A DNA stretch of 64,000 bases, taken from positions 23,789,411 through 23,853,410 of the forward strand of contig NC_067203.1 in the NCBI RefSeq assembly GCF_026262505.1. The letters run 5' to 3'. Origin of the DNA: Trichomonas vaginalis G3. Lineage: Eukaryota; Parabasalia; Trichomonadida; Trichomonadidae. The stretch's first letter is position 1. Each line of letters starts with the position of its first letter. Below, in pieces: positions 1 to 10,300 of this stretch. The notes below the pieces were generated by a model. It saw only the letters and a program-made list of their open reading frames with translations, was not told where the DNA came from and made no database searches. A program made the position numbers and the translations under genes.

Positions 1-48
1 GGTATTGGGGCTTCCAGGGCTGCGCCCCTCTAGCCCCTGAAGATGTTT
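1..48 (+). repeat. Left terminal inverted repeat of region A
   Basis: It matches the reverse complement of 45756-45803 with a few single-base length differences. It contains a nested palindrome: outer arms GGGGCT/AGCCCC and an inner arm around AGGGC/GCCCCT. A second, non-identical hairpin of the same design follows at 93-126. Confidence 0.9.
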
Positions 49-92
49 AGTATAACATGCAGTTTATATAAAATGAGGTTTTTTTGGGGTGT

Positions 93-126
93 GGGGGCTT
101 CCAGGCACTTCGTGCCTTCTAGCCCC
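93..126 (+). repeat. Second subterminal hairpin, same outer arms
   Basis: Outer arms GGGGCT/AGCCCC and the TCC/TCT spacers are as in the terminal hairpin, but the inner stem is AGGCAC/GTGCCT around TTC instead of AGGGGC/GCCCCT. Both sides changed together, so pairing is kept. Confidence 0.75.
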
Positions 127-364
127 TAAAATTTTTTGAAAGTCGTTGCTGTTGACTTGTTTGTAGAGAACTCAAAATAGTAGAACTATGTCCGGACAAG
201 TAAGGGTCTATCGTCGCTACAGAAAAGTTACAGACGTTCAAAGAAGTATACTTTGAGAAGCCTTTTCTCCATTTTAAAACAAGATAGAATATGAGAGAGG
301 TCCTATAAACCGGAGAAAGTCTCATATAAACATCTGTCAAAAGCCGCTTTTTAACTTCACTTAA

Positions 365-2074
365 ATGCCACGTAAGCTACGTAAGAATATACGTAAGAGG
401 AAGAGAGCATTGAAACATCCAATAGTAAGACTAACACCACAACAACAGTTGCAACAACAAATGCTGAATGACCCCACTATGTTGCAACAAATGTCAAGCA
501 ATCCTATGCTTTTAAACCGAGTCATTGGTGCACAGAGTGGAGGTTTAAGAGCGGCACTTTTAGCGAAAATGGCAGGCTATGGTGGAGCTGCAGACGGAAC
601 AGCATATAACCCTCAAAGTCAAATGAATTTGAGTTCACTCAAAAATCAAATAACAGATGTCAAAAAGTCAAACATAGACATACAGAAGCAAATAAGTGAA
701 AACGAAAAGAAACTAGAATATGACAGACACACAAAGAAACTCAATGAGTTAAACGTAGAGAAAAAGAAGAAAGAAGAACAACTGAAAGAACTAAGTACAG
801 AGGAATATGCGAAAAAAGTGTCAGAAAAAGCAGCAGAAGTAGCAAAAATGGAACAAGATGTTGTAAATTTGAAAAACCATACTACTCAATATAAAATACT
901 GAAAGATGAAGAGATAAAACAAAAAGCCCTGAAGACATATATGGATAGCGATGAGTATAAAAAGGAAGTTGAAGCAAATGTAAAGGCAGAAAAACTTTTA
1001 CAGTTGCAAAACCAAACCGTACAGTATGAAAACTTAGCACAAGAAAGTAAAAATAACGACGCAGCCATGCAAAAGGCAATGAAAAGCGCAGAATATATAA
1101 AAGCTAACAATGACTGGTTAGATGCCCAAGCCAACGCTAAAGCAGCCCAGCTTATAGGGTCAATAAGGACAAAAATACAAGCGGATGAAGACAGTTCAAA
1201 TGAAGCTTTAACAAATGCTGACTTTAAGAACGCCTTCGAAGCTCTTCATAGTAAGGTGAAACAAGTGAACGACTTCTCATCTGGAAAGAAACTGAAGTCT
1301 GAAGGTTTCGACAAAGAGTTAAAAGAAGTAGCACAAAATATGACGAAAATAACAGATGCAGCAACGAGACAGGCAGTTCAAAGTGCCTATGACGCCGTTA
1401 GAGCAACTGTTGTGGAAAGTCAAGAAAAAGAGTTACAACAGACCAAAACAGACCTAGTAAATGCTTTCTTAAGAACGAAAAGTCAGGTAGGACATTACGC
1501 TGCAGATGGAACTTATGTGCCAGCTGGTGGAACTTATATACCACCAAACCCTCCAAGAGAAGCACCTGCACCAGGACTACCTAAAACATTTACATCGTCA
1601 CATGGACACAGACACAGGCATGCACCAAAACCAACACAACAACCAGCACAACAACCACCTCCACAACCAGCACAGCAACCAACAGTTCAAAATCCAACAC
1701 AACAACCAACAGTTCAAAATCCAGCACAGCAACCAACAGTTCAAAACCCTGCACAACAACAACCACAAACAGAGCAAGGACATAAAAGAAGTAGAGAACA
1801 AGGAAACCAAGAATTCTTAAAAATGCTTAAAGAAGACTATGGTTACCCAGATACTATTGACTTTAGTGACAGATATAAAGAAGCTATTCGAAAGTTCAAG
1901 GATGGAAATACTGACCCGAACCTATTTAGCTTTATGGCTCTGCACCAAAGGGGATATAATCTCAAACCTGGAAAATACAAGCTCGCTAAGGGATATGATT
2001 TAATAGCATATCATCCAAATGACATGAACGAATTTACTCCGAGATATTTGATGTCAGAGCTAAATGACAGTTAG
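365..2074 (+). CDS. Coiled-coil, Q/P-rich virion-type protein (569 aa)
   Basis: Unrecognised family. A basic Arg/Lys-rich N-terminus (residues 1-25, RKLRKNIRKRKR) is followed by a Gln-rich stretch, then a long Lys/Glu coiled coil from about residue 95 to 340. A Pro/Gln repeat region (about 415-470, units like QQPTVQNPA) precedes a conserved-looking globular C-terminus containing EDYGYPDTIDFSDRYKEA. The layout resembles structural or DNA-condensing virion proteins. It sits just inside the left TIR. The start has CACTTAAATG, a trichomonad Inr-like context. It looks whole. Confidence 0.6.
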   Translation: MPRKLRKNIRKRKRALKHPIVRLTPQQQLQQQMLNDPTMLQQMSSNPMLLNRVIGAQSGGLRAALLAKMAGYGGAADGTAYNPQSQMNLSSLKNQITDVKKSNIDIQKQISENEKKLEYDRHTKKLNELNVEKKKKEEQLKELSTEEYAKKVSEKAAEVAKMEQDVVNLKNHTTQYKILKDEEIKQKALKTYMDSDEYKKEVEANVKAEKLLQLQNQTVQYENLAQESKNNDAAMQKAMKSAEYIKANNDWLDAQANAKAAQLIGSIRTKIQADEDSSNEALTNADFKNAFEALHSKVKQVNDFSSGKKLKSEGFDKELKEVAQNMTKITDAATRQAVQSAYDAVRATVVESQEKELQQTKTDLVNAFLRTKSQVGHYAADGTYVPAGGTYIPPNPPREAPAPGLPKTFTSSHGHRHRHAPKPTQQPAQQPPPQPAQQPTVQNPTQQPTVQNPAQQPTVQNPAQQQPQTEQGHKRSREQGNQEFLKMLKEDYGYPDTIDFSDRYKEAIRKFKDGNTDPNLFSFMALHQRGYNLKPGKYKLAKGYDLIAYHPNDMNEFTPRYLMSELNDS

Positions 2075-2082
2075 TATACCTA

Positions 2083-2735
2083 AGTCGTGTACTGAGGCAC
2101 TGCGTTCCTCCGTACGCAATACTTGTGAATTTGACACTTTACAAAACCGTTAACGTATATTTTACAACACAAACACAAACACCAACTTAACCTTAAATAT
2201 TTATAAAGCCGCCAACCACTTCACCTTACTACTGTAAAAATAAACGTTCTCACTTACAAAAGTATTGCAACTCTTCCCATTGCTGTGCTTCACACAATAG
2301 TTCATATTCTTCAGTATCGCTGCTGTCGCTCCAATCGTCAGAGTCAAAGTCACTGTCAAAATAAATGTTAGTAAGTTTTGACAAAGCTAATGAAACACGT
2401 TTACCGTTTGTATCGTATGCTTGTATAAACTTTCCATTCTTCATTCCTTCATAAACGCTCAAACTAACTTTACCATTTCTCCCTCGTATCTGATAGAATG
2501 TATTTTCACGAGGAACGAAGAACAAATTCTTGAACTCATGACCGTTGTAGTTTGTTATCTCAATAGTTTTCGTCATTTATATAAAAATAAACTTAAAAAT
2601 TAATGATATCACCACACTCACACGTATGAAAACATAGCACAAAAATAAATTTAGGTGAAGAGGTGACATCTCACCTCTTTTTTCACCTCTTTTTTCACCC
2701 ACTTGAATTCATTACTTTATAACTCTCTTCCTTGG
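2083..2735 (+). repeat. About 650-bp inverted repeat, copy 1
   Basis: The segment matches the reverse complement of 22908-23577 almost throughout, including the 3' end of the upstream gene, a 108-aa ORF and the GGTGAAGAGGTGACATCTCACC block. The two copies flank about 20 kb of region A in inverted orientation, so recombination between them could flip the interior. Confidence 0.85.
2250..2576 (-). CDS. Small protein with acidic tail (108 aa)
   Basis: Unrecognised. The N-terminal two thirds look like a small beta-rich domain (MTKTIEITNYNGHEF, then NGKVSLSVYEG). The C-terminus is strongly acidic around DSDFDSDDWSDSSDTEEYE. It lies inside the 650-bp inverted repeat, and a second broken copy is at about 23068-23395 on the other strand. 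The ATG is preceded by an A/T-rich stretch with TTTTTATATAA. Confidence 0.55.
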   Translation of the reverse strand: MTKTIEITNYNGHEFKNLFFVPRENTFYQIRGRNGKVSLSVYEGMKNGKFIQAYDTNGKRVSLALSKLTNIYFDSDFDSDDWSDSSDTEEYELLCEAQQWEELQYFCK

Positions 2736-3224
2736 TTTCTTTTTAGTTGCTTTCTTCACGTCTGTCTCCAGCTTAACTGTCTTTCTTCTTCGTCCGTAAT
2801 GATACCAGTTACTTCCACCAGTCAATGGGTCAAATGGTCTTTCGTAAGGATTTCCATACATTCCATAGGGACCATACGGAAGAACTACTGGTGGAGGAAG
2901 AGTTCCATCGACTCTATTTAAATGCATTGTTTCACCTTTCATCTGGTCATTAAAGTCTTTTGCATGTTTTGCAAACTCATCGTCCTTTCCTAAAGCATTT
3001 TCTGACTCAGTCGCAACCAAATTGGATGCTTTATTTATGAGCCCTATTTTATTTAATCTTAACTTCTTTGCAACCCAGCCTCCAATCTTTCCTTTATTTG
3101 CATCTAATGTCTTCGAAACCCTTCCTCCACTCATTTTATTTACTGCGTCATAAGCTCCAAGTGCTTTTGCTCCAAATGCTAATGCTTTTGTTCCCATTGC
3201 GCCTAGGGCTGCCCAAGCTACCAT
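2712..3224 (-). CDS. Small virion-type protein, Ala/Gly-rich N-terminus, basic tail (170 aa)
   Basis: The first 25 residues (MVAWAALGAMGTKALAFGAK) form a hydrophobic or amphipathic stretch. A Lys-rich middle follows, then PYGPYGMYGNPYERPFDP, and the C-terminus is very basic (KKATKKKPRKRVIK). This is the pattern of adenovirus pVI/pX-like minor core or membrane-active proteins seen in Polintons, but I recognise no specific family. It lies directly downstream of 3225-3449 on the same strand. Confidence 0.5.
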   Translation of the reverse strand: MVAWAALGAMGTKALAFGAKALGAYDAVNKMSGGRVSKTLDANKGKIGGWVAKKLRLNKIGLINKASNLVATESENALGKDDEFAKHAKDFNDQMKGETMHLNRVDGTLPPPVVLPYGPYGMYGNPYERPFDPLTGGSNWYHYGRRRKTVKLETDVKKATKKKPRKRVIK

Positions 3225-3449
3225 TTACACCATATTAAAATCATCTCTCTTCAATATTATCTCATAAAAGTTCTCGTTACTGGAGAAAGTCAATGAAACA
3301 TAAACATTCTCATGGACTTCGTCCTCGCCGCGTTGCGGCTTCATAAACTTCTTTCTTATCTCATCTATACGCTTCAAAATGTCTGAACAATTGCTAACAT
3401 CTTCTACAACAGTTATTTCATCATGAATGACCTTTAAAAACAAGCTCAT
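3225..3449 (-). CDS. Small hypothetical protein (74 aa)
   Basis: It begins MSLFLKVIHDEITVVEDVS and is one base from the gene on each side, so it sits in a tight same-strand run 4329 to 2712. Its centre contains a GC-rich mini-palindrome (CGCCGCGTTGCGGC) encoded in frame. No family recognised. Confidence 0.45.
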   Translation of the reverse strand: MSLFLKVIHDEITVVEDVSNCSDILKRIDEIRKKFMKPQRGEDEVHENVYVSLTFSSNENFYEIILKRDDFNMV

Positions 3450-4329
3450 TTAATATGCTATTAAAATCATCTCAATAATGAGTCCATCCTTTCCATCTTT
3501 AGGTAGCACAACATCTTTCATTGAAGAAGGTTCGACAAGTCTTATGTTAAACTTACTGACAAAGTTTGTTATACTATAATGCTTCGGTGGCGAATACATG
3601 TAGTTTGAAAGACATAATATAGATTCTTCAGCAAATTCACTTATACTGGATTTTATAACAATGTTCTCACGAGACCAAATACCACCAATTGACAATCTTG
3701 TAAGCAATCCTGCTGAACCTTCTACTGTAAACGTCGATGGTAACATTCCACGAAGGTCATCTATTGACATCGTTGAGTCACTGAATTTAAATATTTTCTT
3801 AAAGCAATCGTCATTATCTAACCATGCAATAGCTTTGAAGTTTTCATTCGAATATACATCTGCTTCATTAAATGTAAAACCTGACTTCTTTGCAGAGATG
3901 ACTTTAAAATCTATTGAGTTTGTTTCAAAATTATACTATGGTAACTTCTGAAGGTAATGGATGCCCTTCCGCAGTCAGTTGTTCTCTCACTACCGTTTGA
4001 AGCTTTGTGTTAAAAACTTTCATGTCATCTCCTGTGTCTAGGTTCACATACACAGCAACAGGAAACTATCTTGCTTCTTTGTTTCATCATTATACCTCAA
4101 AACATTAAAGTTCTTCAATAATATTGTTCTTCCTGCTGGAATACTTCTAACTTGTCTTATTTCAATAGCTTTCTCACCTCCTACATACTCTACCCAGTGC
4201 CTTGGATATTCATAAGTATACTGACTTTCTTGAATTTTGGTAGGTTTCATCATAACGTGTTCATAGTATATCTTTATACTCTTGTCAGTTAGACTCGGTG
4301 CTATGTTTCTGAATATTTCTGACTTGCAT
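3450..4329 (-). pseudogene. YPxxW-family virion candidate, left copy (broken)
   Basis: The N-terminal part contains YEYPRHWVEYVGGEKAIEIR, which matches the style of YDYPLRWLRDPSVTKAI at about 43.4 kb and LPQEFINSTNKKFIHVI at 50.5 kb. One member occurs in each of the three element sets, always beginning at a short divergent promoter. The C-terminal part (MSIDDLRGMLPSTFTVEGSA onward) looks beta-rich. A jelly-roll penton or minor capsid role is inferred only. Broken, a few breaks. Confidence 0.5.
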
Positions 4330-4345
4330 TTTTAATGGAGATAAA
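4330..4345. promoter_or_regulatory. 16-bp divergent promoter spacer
   Basis: Only 16 bp separate the start codons of the leftward YPxxW-family gene (4329) and the rightward ATPase (4346). The spacer reads TTTTTA...ATAAAA and is close to symmetrical, so each strand shows a T-run followed by an A-run directly before ATG. Confidence 0.55.
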
Positions 4346-5220
4346 ATGAAGCATTTAATACATGACGTAGATGAAGACATGAATGAAACTACAGACAAAC
4401 TTAACTCTTCTTTCTCATTCTTCCTTTCAGTAAGGACTATGAGTTCTGTTCAAATGGCGTTTATTTCTATTGTGGAAAGATGGGTTCAGGTAAGACATTT
4501 AATTTAATTCGTCATATACTCATAACAGAACGCTTTAGGAAATGACTCATATTATGACCAAATCATTATATCAGCAACTTCAGACTCTATGGACTCAACA
4601 GCGAAAACATTTATGTCAAAAGTTCAAGCCTCTGTCGTTAAAGTTCCAGATAGCGAACTCATTGAATTTCTTCAACGTTACATTCAACGACGTAAGAGGA
4701 AATATTATGCCATTGTTGAATTTATACAGTCAGGAATGCAAAAGACTTCTGAGGAGATGGAAAGAATTATTGACAAACACCACTTACGTCAAGTACTCAG
4801 GAGTTTACGATATGAAACGACTGACAAACTACATTCTATCAAAACTTTCAAAATACCCCTTCAAAAAATATCCTTCAAATACTTTGTTAGTTTGCGACGA
4901 CTTCGCTGGAAAAGGTTTAGTTTCAAAACCAGACTCATCATTAGCTAATATCATTACTAAAGTCAGACATTACCATTTAACTGTAGCAATACTTATGCAA
5001 ACATGGCGTTTCCTTGCTTTAAACATAAAACGTCTCATAACTGACTTCGTTATCTTTCAAGGTTTCTCACGCCTATGATATTGAACTCATTTGAAACAGT
5101 CAGGTATAACATTACCTTTTGAAGAAATTTGGGAAGCATATAAGTCTCTCATCTCTCCTCGTTCATACCTTGAGATTCATATCATGACTATACCATTAAA
5201 GTCAAAAATATTCCATGGGA
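4346..5220 (+). pseudogene. Packaging ATPase (FtsK/HerA type), left copy (broken)
   Basis: A Gly-rich Walker A-like stretch is near 4480-4500. A Walker B-like SNTLLVCDDFAGKGL lies near 4880-4910, matching CLLILDDFASHPLL in the right copy at 31.0-31.9 kb. The downstream YHLTVAILMQTWRFLALNIK corresponds to the sensor segment FNISVVICVQTA of the right copy. The family pumps DNA into the capsid. Broken, several breaks. Confidence 0.75.
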
Positions 5221-5458
5221 ACGACCAACATTGTTTTAAAGTTTAACCTTCAATTGACTGATGGTAAACAAATTCCATGCATCTCTGTCGCCATTTCTGT
5301 TAATATTTTTGCTGTCAATTCATATCATCCACTTCCCCATCCGTTAGCTTTTGAGGATATGTGTTTAGAATAGCTGTTCTTAAATGAAGGCTTTTCACCT
5401 TTGAGAGCATAAACTCTATAACTTTCTGCATACTTTATGTTTTGAACCTCCTGAGCCA

Positions 5459-5632
5459 TCATTGACATAAATTTTTTATAGGCTTCCACCCTTTGTTCAT
5501 GTTCCTGCTTCTTCCCTTAGCTCTTTTGTTCAGTAGTTCTACATCTTTATACACAGCTCCTGTCTCAGTGAATTCAACAATATTTTCATTCGTTAGCTTT
5601 ACATTCAAACCCTTGTCGAGTATATTGTTCAT
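5459..5632 (-). CDS. Small basic protein (57 aa)
   Basis: I start at the ATG at 5632 (MNNILDKGLNVKLTNENIVE) because the longer upstream frame only shadows the neighbouring CCG gene. The C-terminus is basic (LLNKRAKGRSRNMNKGWKP). It diverges from the CCG gene across 34 bp. Unknown function. Confidence 0.4.
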   Translation of the reverse strand: MNNILDKGLNVKLTNENIVEFTETGAVYKDVELLNKRAKGRSRNMNKGWKPIKNLCQ

Positions 5633-5666
5633 TTCATACATATAAAAGGTTTTTATTCTATATGAA
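5633..5666. promoter_or_regulatory. Divergent promoter, TTTTATTCTA motif
   Basis: The rightward side reads TTTTTATTCTATATGAAATG ending in the start codon of the CCG gene. The same TTTTATTCTA core lies before start codons at 7357, 27167 and 43280. Confidence 0.6.
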
Positions 5667-6281
5667 ATGAGAAGCAAATCCATCTTAGCTGGTGCCGTTA
5701 ATGTTCCAATTGAACCAACATCAAATGTTGACTCACGAACGACAAACAATATTGTCATAAAGAACTATAGTTCGGAGTGTTTGAAAGAAAAAGAACCAGA
5801 ACTGAAATCCGTGAATTTAAACTCAGCTTCAAACGCTAACGCTACATCAGATGTTAAGTTAGAGTATCCACCACTGGACCAAATTCTTTCAAGAGAAGCC
5901 AACGACAATCCTTACATAAATGTTCAAACAAATCCTTCAGATAACGTAGACCATTACCTTCTTCAGTTATATCAAACAATTTTACTCAAAGACGATAAGA
6001 AGCTTTTGACAAATCTTATAAGCAAGAACCAAATAATTCTAACAAAGGAGGACCTTGAAAATGTTATATCACGAATAACAGGGAAACAATGTGTCATTGA
6101 CTATCTCGACCCTGAAATCGAATGCTGTGGTCAAACTCCACTATTCATGAAAATAGGTAACATCCGCATCATTGAAACACCAGGAACTACAGGAGTTGAG
6201 TTTAAGTATAAATATTCGAACGAGTATACAAAACTATCTACTTACTATAAGCTTTGCTTGAAATATGTTTTAGTAAATTAA
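5667..6281 (+). CDS. CCG-family protein, left copy (204 aa)
   Basis: A variable N-terminus is followed by a conserved C-terminal domain (about residues 105-204). That domain has a helical stretch around LLTNLISKNQIILTKEDLEN, an acidic lead into the invariant EIECCGQ, and a beta-rich end (VEFKYKYSNEYTKLSTYY). Homologues are at 27167-27768 (DIACCG) and 51019-51675 (DEVSCCG), one per element set. The vicinal cysteines suggest a metal site or disulfide. It sits next to the minor capsid candidate, so a virion or assembly role is plausible. It looks whole. Confidence 0.6.
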   Translation: MRSKSILAGAVNVPIEPTSNVDSRTTNNIVIKNYSSECLKEKEPELKSVNLNSASNANATSDVKLEYPPLDQILSREANDNPYINVQTNPSDNVDHYLLQLYQTILLKDDKKLLTNLISKNQIILTKEDLENVISRITGKQCVIDYLDPEIECCGQTPLFMKIGNIRIIETPGTTGVEFKYKYSNEYTKLSTYYKLCLKYVLVN

Positions 6282-6287
6282 AGCAGT

Positions 6288-6336
6288 CAGGAGGGCTCTT
6301 TGAGCCCATCTTGGCGCTTTGCGCCGTCAGTCAAAA
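6288..6336. terminator. Paired hairpins between convergent genes
   Basis: Two tight hairpins, GGGCTCTTTGAGCCC and GGCGCTTTGCGCC, followed by an A-run, lie in the 59 bp between the convergent stop codons at 6281 and 6341. The placement suggests bidirectional 3'-end formation; inferred only. Confidence 0.45.
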
Positions 6337-6340
6337 AAAT

Positions 6341-6613
6341 TCAAGTTAGCAATTTGTAATATCTGTCCAAAACTTCTTCAACAGTATCGAACTCATCTTC
6401 ATAATGCAAACCTAATCTTATTGACTTGGTGCAGTTTTCACTAACACAATATAGCGCTTTGCGCTCGGCGCCTTTGACGCCTTTTTCTGTTCTCTTGACT
6501 GACATAACTAATTCATTTGTTTCATCAAACAGCAACAACCAAAGTTCATGACCTAATACATAACATTCATACTTTATATTTTTAGCTCTGAGTTCTCTTG
6601 TAAGCTGTTGCAT
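6341..6613 (-). CDS. Small protein beside the minor capsid gene (90 aa)
   Basis: MQQLTRELRAKNIKYECYVL leads into a short beta domain with a helical end (EVLDRYYKLLT). Similar-sized proteins with the same helix-strand-helix look sit beside the minor capsid genes of the other sets (27752-27982, 50227-50523). Its start overlaps the end of the upstream capsid candidate. It contains GCGCTTTGCGC in frame. Unknown function. Confidence 0.5.
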   Translation of the reverse strand: MQQLTRELRAKNIKYECYVLGHELWLLLFDETNELVMSVKRTEKGVKGAERKALYCVSENCTKSIRLGLHYEDEFDTVEEVLDRYYKLLT

Positions 6614-7339
6614 TTAATATTTTCTAAAAAGTCAACTTCAACAGTCATTCGCACTGGTGCCTTCAGTTCTACAGGCTCTCCTTGAAAGTCAACAAGTCTG
6701 AATTGCATGTCTTTCAAATTATGAGGACTAATGCGAACCCATTTACCTAAATGAGTTGCTATGACAGGAACGTTTGGAATGAACATTGAATTGACTGCAT
6801 AACAGAAAGACTTATATTCTACTGAACCTTTACTATTAACTCCTGAAATGCCTGTGACATTAGCTATTTTTGACTCAACGTACAAACAATTACCATAACA
6901 TACGTATGGAACAGATTTCATCTCAATCGTTTTGTCAACACTTTTCAAAGGAAATGTCATATGGTATGCTCCCAGAAGAAGTTGTACTCTATGACTCATT
7001 CTTGGTATCTTGAACTCTTTCTTGCTACTGAACTTCAATGTTCCCTCAGAAGAGAGTTCGACATCTATGTTGTCAATAGTTTCTTCATTTATGAGAGTAT
7101 CTATGACTCCAGCAATTTTATCTATTCTGTACTCGGCTCTGTTAGGAAATGTTACAACACTTCTTTTGTCATCTATTTCAATCTCTATGAAATCTGTTTC
7201 ATCTGTTATGACAAAAGTTGCGATAGTATTGAAGTCAACAACTCTGAAAGCAAGCGCTTCATTCTGAAGACCTAAGTTTGTTTTGTAGCTTTACTGTCCC
7301 GTATTCGTTTGGGTCTGTACTTTGCAAATAGAACAACAT
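6574..7339 (-). pseudogene. Minor capsid candidate, left copy (broken)
   Basis: The start at 7339 reads MLFYLQSTDPNEYGTVKL, like VVYTITTKNPESYNSI in the right copy (27993). The C-terminal half has HNLKDMQFRLVDFQGEPVEL, matching KDLSNIKFRITDLFDCDLEF in set B (49.8 kb). A single-jelly-roll penton or hexon-associated protein is the likeliest role. It diverges from the fibre gene across 17 bp. Broken, about one or two breaks. Confidence 0.6.
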
Positions 7340-7356
7340 TTTATTCTCATTAAAAT
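7340..7356. promoter_or_regulatory. 17-bp divergent promoter
   Basis: TTTATTCTCATTAAAAT separates the leftward minor capsid start (7339) from the rightward fibre start (7357). It has the same TTTATTCT core and reverse-complement symmetry as 27149-27166 and 43263-43279. Confidence 0.6.
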
Positions 7357-10300
7357 ATGACTATTGCTGCATATGCGTATGAAACAAATGAAGCAAGAAG
7401 AGCACATGAACTAGTAAACGAAAACTCAACTTTAACCATTGAAGGCAATGATTTAGTCATTGACGATGGAAAAACTAAAAAAGTCATTGATTTCGATACT
7501 TTTAACACTTATGACCCATTCATTACAACAAGCAAGGTTCCCATCATAAATGATGGAACGGTGCAATATATAAATTCTACAGTAGATGCCTCATTAGTGA
7601 AAGTATTAAATGTTCTCATTGAATTGTTAAAGAGCTTTCGATTTGACGACAACATTAAATGCCTAAAGAATTTAGTCATGAATGAGAAACAAATTCTCGG
7701 CGTTGCTGGTAGCAGTAATGATGTACACCTTATGACATTAGAATATTATAACGAACATAAAGATGAACTGAAAGGAGAGAAGGGTGACACCGGACCTCAA
7801 GGACCACAAGGAATACAAGGAATACAAGGAATACAAGGAATACAAGGACCTCAAGGCGAAAACGGTTTGGATGGAAAGGATGGAAAGGATGGAAAAACTG
7901 CTAAATCATGGATATGGGACCTTATAAATACTGGTTTAACAGCTGCTTCATATGGAGTTCTTCAATACCAAATCGGAAAGATATGGGCGGTACTTGGTGA
8001 AGAAGTTTTAAATGACGTTAAAAATGCTTTGAACTTCATTTCAAATGGTTCGGATACTATTAAAACTTTATCTGGTTGGATGCAAGAAACAAGGAGTCAA
8101 ATAGATACTGTAAGACGTATAGCAAACAATGCACGTACGGGATTGGATACTTTACGACAAGCACAAAATACACTAAAGGAAGCAAATGATATTCTTGGCT
8201 CAGTATCAGACATGCATGAAGATTGGCTTAAAGGTATTGACAAATCTTTAAAAAATCACAGTCAGTCTATTGCTGACTACAAGAAAAGTATAGATTTTTT
8301 ACATAGTGCTATGGACGTACATGATGGAAGCATAAGGAACTTACTTAATGCTAACAATAACTTACCAGGAACTATTAAAGCATTTATAAAGTCCTTTGTA
8401 AAACCTGGTGCTCTAACATTTAGGTCTTTGAGAGCAAGAGCATTGAAGTCAAGAGATGCAGAAACTCCAACAGAACCTACAGAAGGAACTGAAACAACAG
8501 AAACTCCAAAAGAACCACCAAAACCAACAGCTAATGAAATATTGTTCGAATATTTTCCAAGGTACTCTGTTCTCATTGCATACATTCAAGAAATACTTAA
8601 GAAAGCAGACTTGACTTTAGGAGATGATGAAAGTTCTGTATATCTTTCGTTCCAGTTTCAAATAGCAGAACTTTTGAGACAGATATGTTTAATGTATGAC
8701 AACATCTCTGATTTCACAAGATATGATGACGACCATGACCCCGAACACGGTGAAGAAGAAGTTTTACAAACATCCATTAAGACAGGAAAGGTTTTAACTC
8801 AAAGTCTCATTATTGACACCAAAGATGGCGAAGTGGACGTTCTTCAAGAGCTGAAGAAAAATACTTCTTCGGGAGGTGGTGGTAGGCATGAACTTGAAAT
8901 AAATGAGATAGAAGAGAAATTAGCCGAAAAAGCAGATAAAGAACATAAAACACAATATCTCCGATATAAATGAACTTCAAGCTACATTAAATAGTAAAGC
9001 AGACAAAAATGAACTTGACGCAATGAACAAAGTTTTGAAATCTCATAAACACAACATCTCCGATATAAATGAACTTCAAGCTACATTAAATAGTAAAGCG
9101 GACAAGAACCATGTTCATTATATAACTTCAGACGAACAGATTATAACGGACTACCATGGATATTTAACACGAAGTGATGAAGCGAAGACAAAAAATGTTA
9201 ATGAAAGAAGATATAAATACATTCGTGCTAAAGGTTATGACATAAGCTGTACTGTACAGTATGATGTAGCTAAAGCACCAGAAGCATTTGGTTATACCGG
9301 TGAAATTTATGCCTCTACTTTCAATGTTATACGGTGTATTAGTTGAACCAAGATTTATGTTAAGAGTTAAGGCAAAAATAACGTTTGAAGATGCTATTAA
9401 AAGTAAAGCTGACAAAGTTGAACTCGAAGCAATGAACAAAGTTTTGGAATCTCATAAACACAACATCTCCGATATAAATGAACTTCAAGCTACATTAGAC
9501 AGTAAAGCTGACAAAAATCAACACATAAATCCTTCACTACTGTTAGAGCAGACGACATAATATTGAACTTTGACCTTGGTTCAAGTGCACATTAAAAATC
9601 CAAGTACAAGCGTAAAAGATACTCTTAACAATTTAGATAACAGTTTGCAGGAATATCGAAGATCATGCCAGAAACTTTGAAGCATATGAACTACCAGCAA
9701 TGTTAGATAAGAAAGCAGATAAAACTTATGTAGATGAAGAACTATCAAAGAAATTTTTCGAAACCAGATACAATGACATTTACAAACAGAAATTATAAAT
9801 GGTGAACCAGCAACTCCATTTGAATTTGTTAGAGGTCTCACAGATACTTTTGAATTTTTCTTGGATAATTCTATTGAACTAACATTACATTTATAAAAGG
9901 TGGAACAAATGCAACATTTCATCGCGGAGATACATTCCAAATGGTATTTAATGACATAAGTTCTTAGATATGTTTATAGAGTTATGAGCATATGATTTAA
10001 ATTATCCTATAGGAGCTGTTTATACGTCTATGATCCAAATAAATCCAAACACTTTATTTGGTGTAGATGGTATGAAATAGTTGACAGTTTTCCATTCTAC
10101 ACTAATACGCAGTCAATGAAGATGGAGGTTCAAAGAAAATAGGTATTGAAAACCTTCCTTCACATATGCATAGGTTCAGTGGAAGAACATCTGTGGAAGG
10201 AAACCATTCACATTCAATAACAAAAAGAGGTTATACAAATCTTGCAGCGGGTTCGGATAGACAGGGAATGCATAGATATGATATCTCAGATGACCCAGTA

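Noticed and set aside
1506-1820. Gln/His-rich 104-aa ORF
   Set aside because: Out-of-frame shadow of the Pro/Gln repeat in the gene at 365-2074.
7784-7900. Host collagen gene
   Set aside because: The Gly-X-Y block is short and fused to fibre-type N- and C-terminal regions shared with other element fibres.
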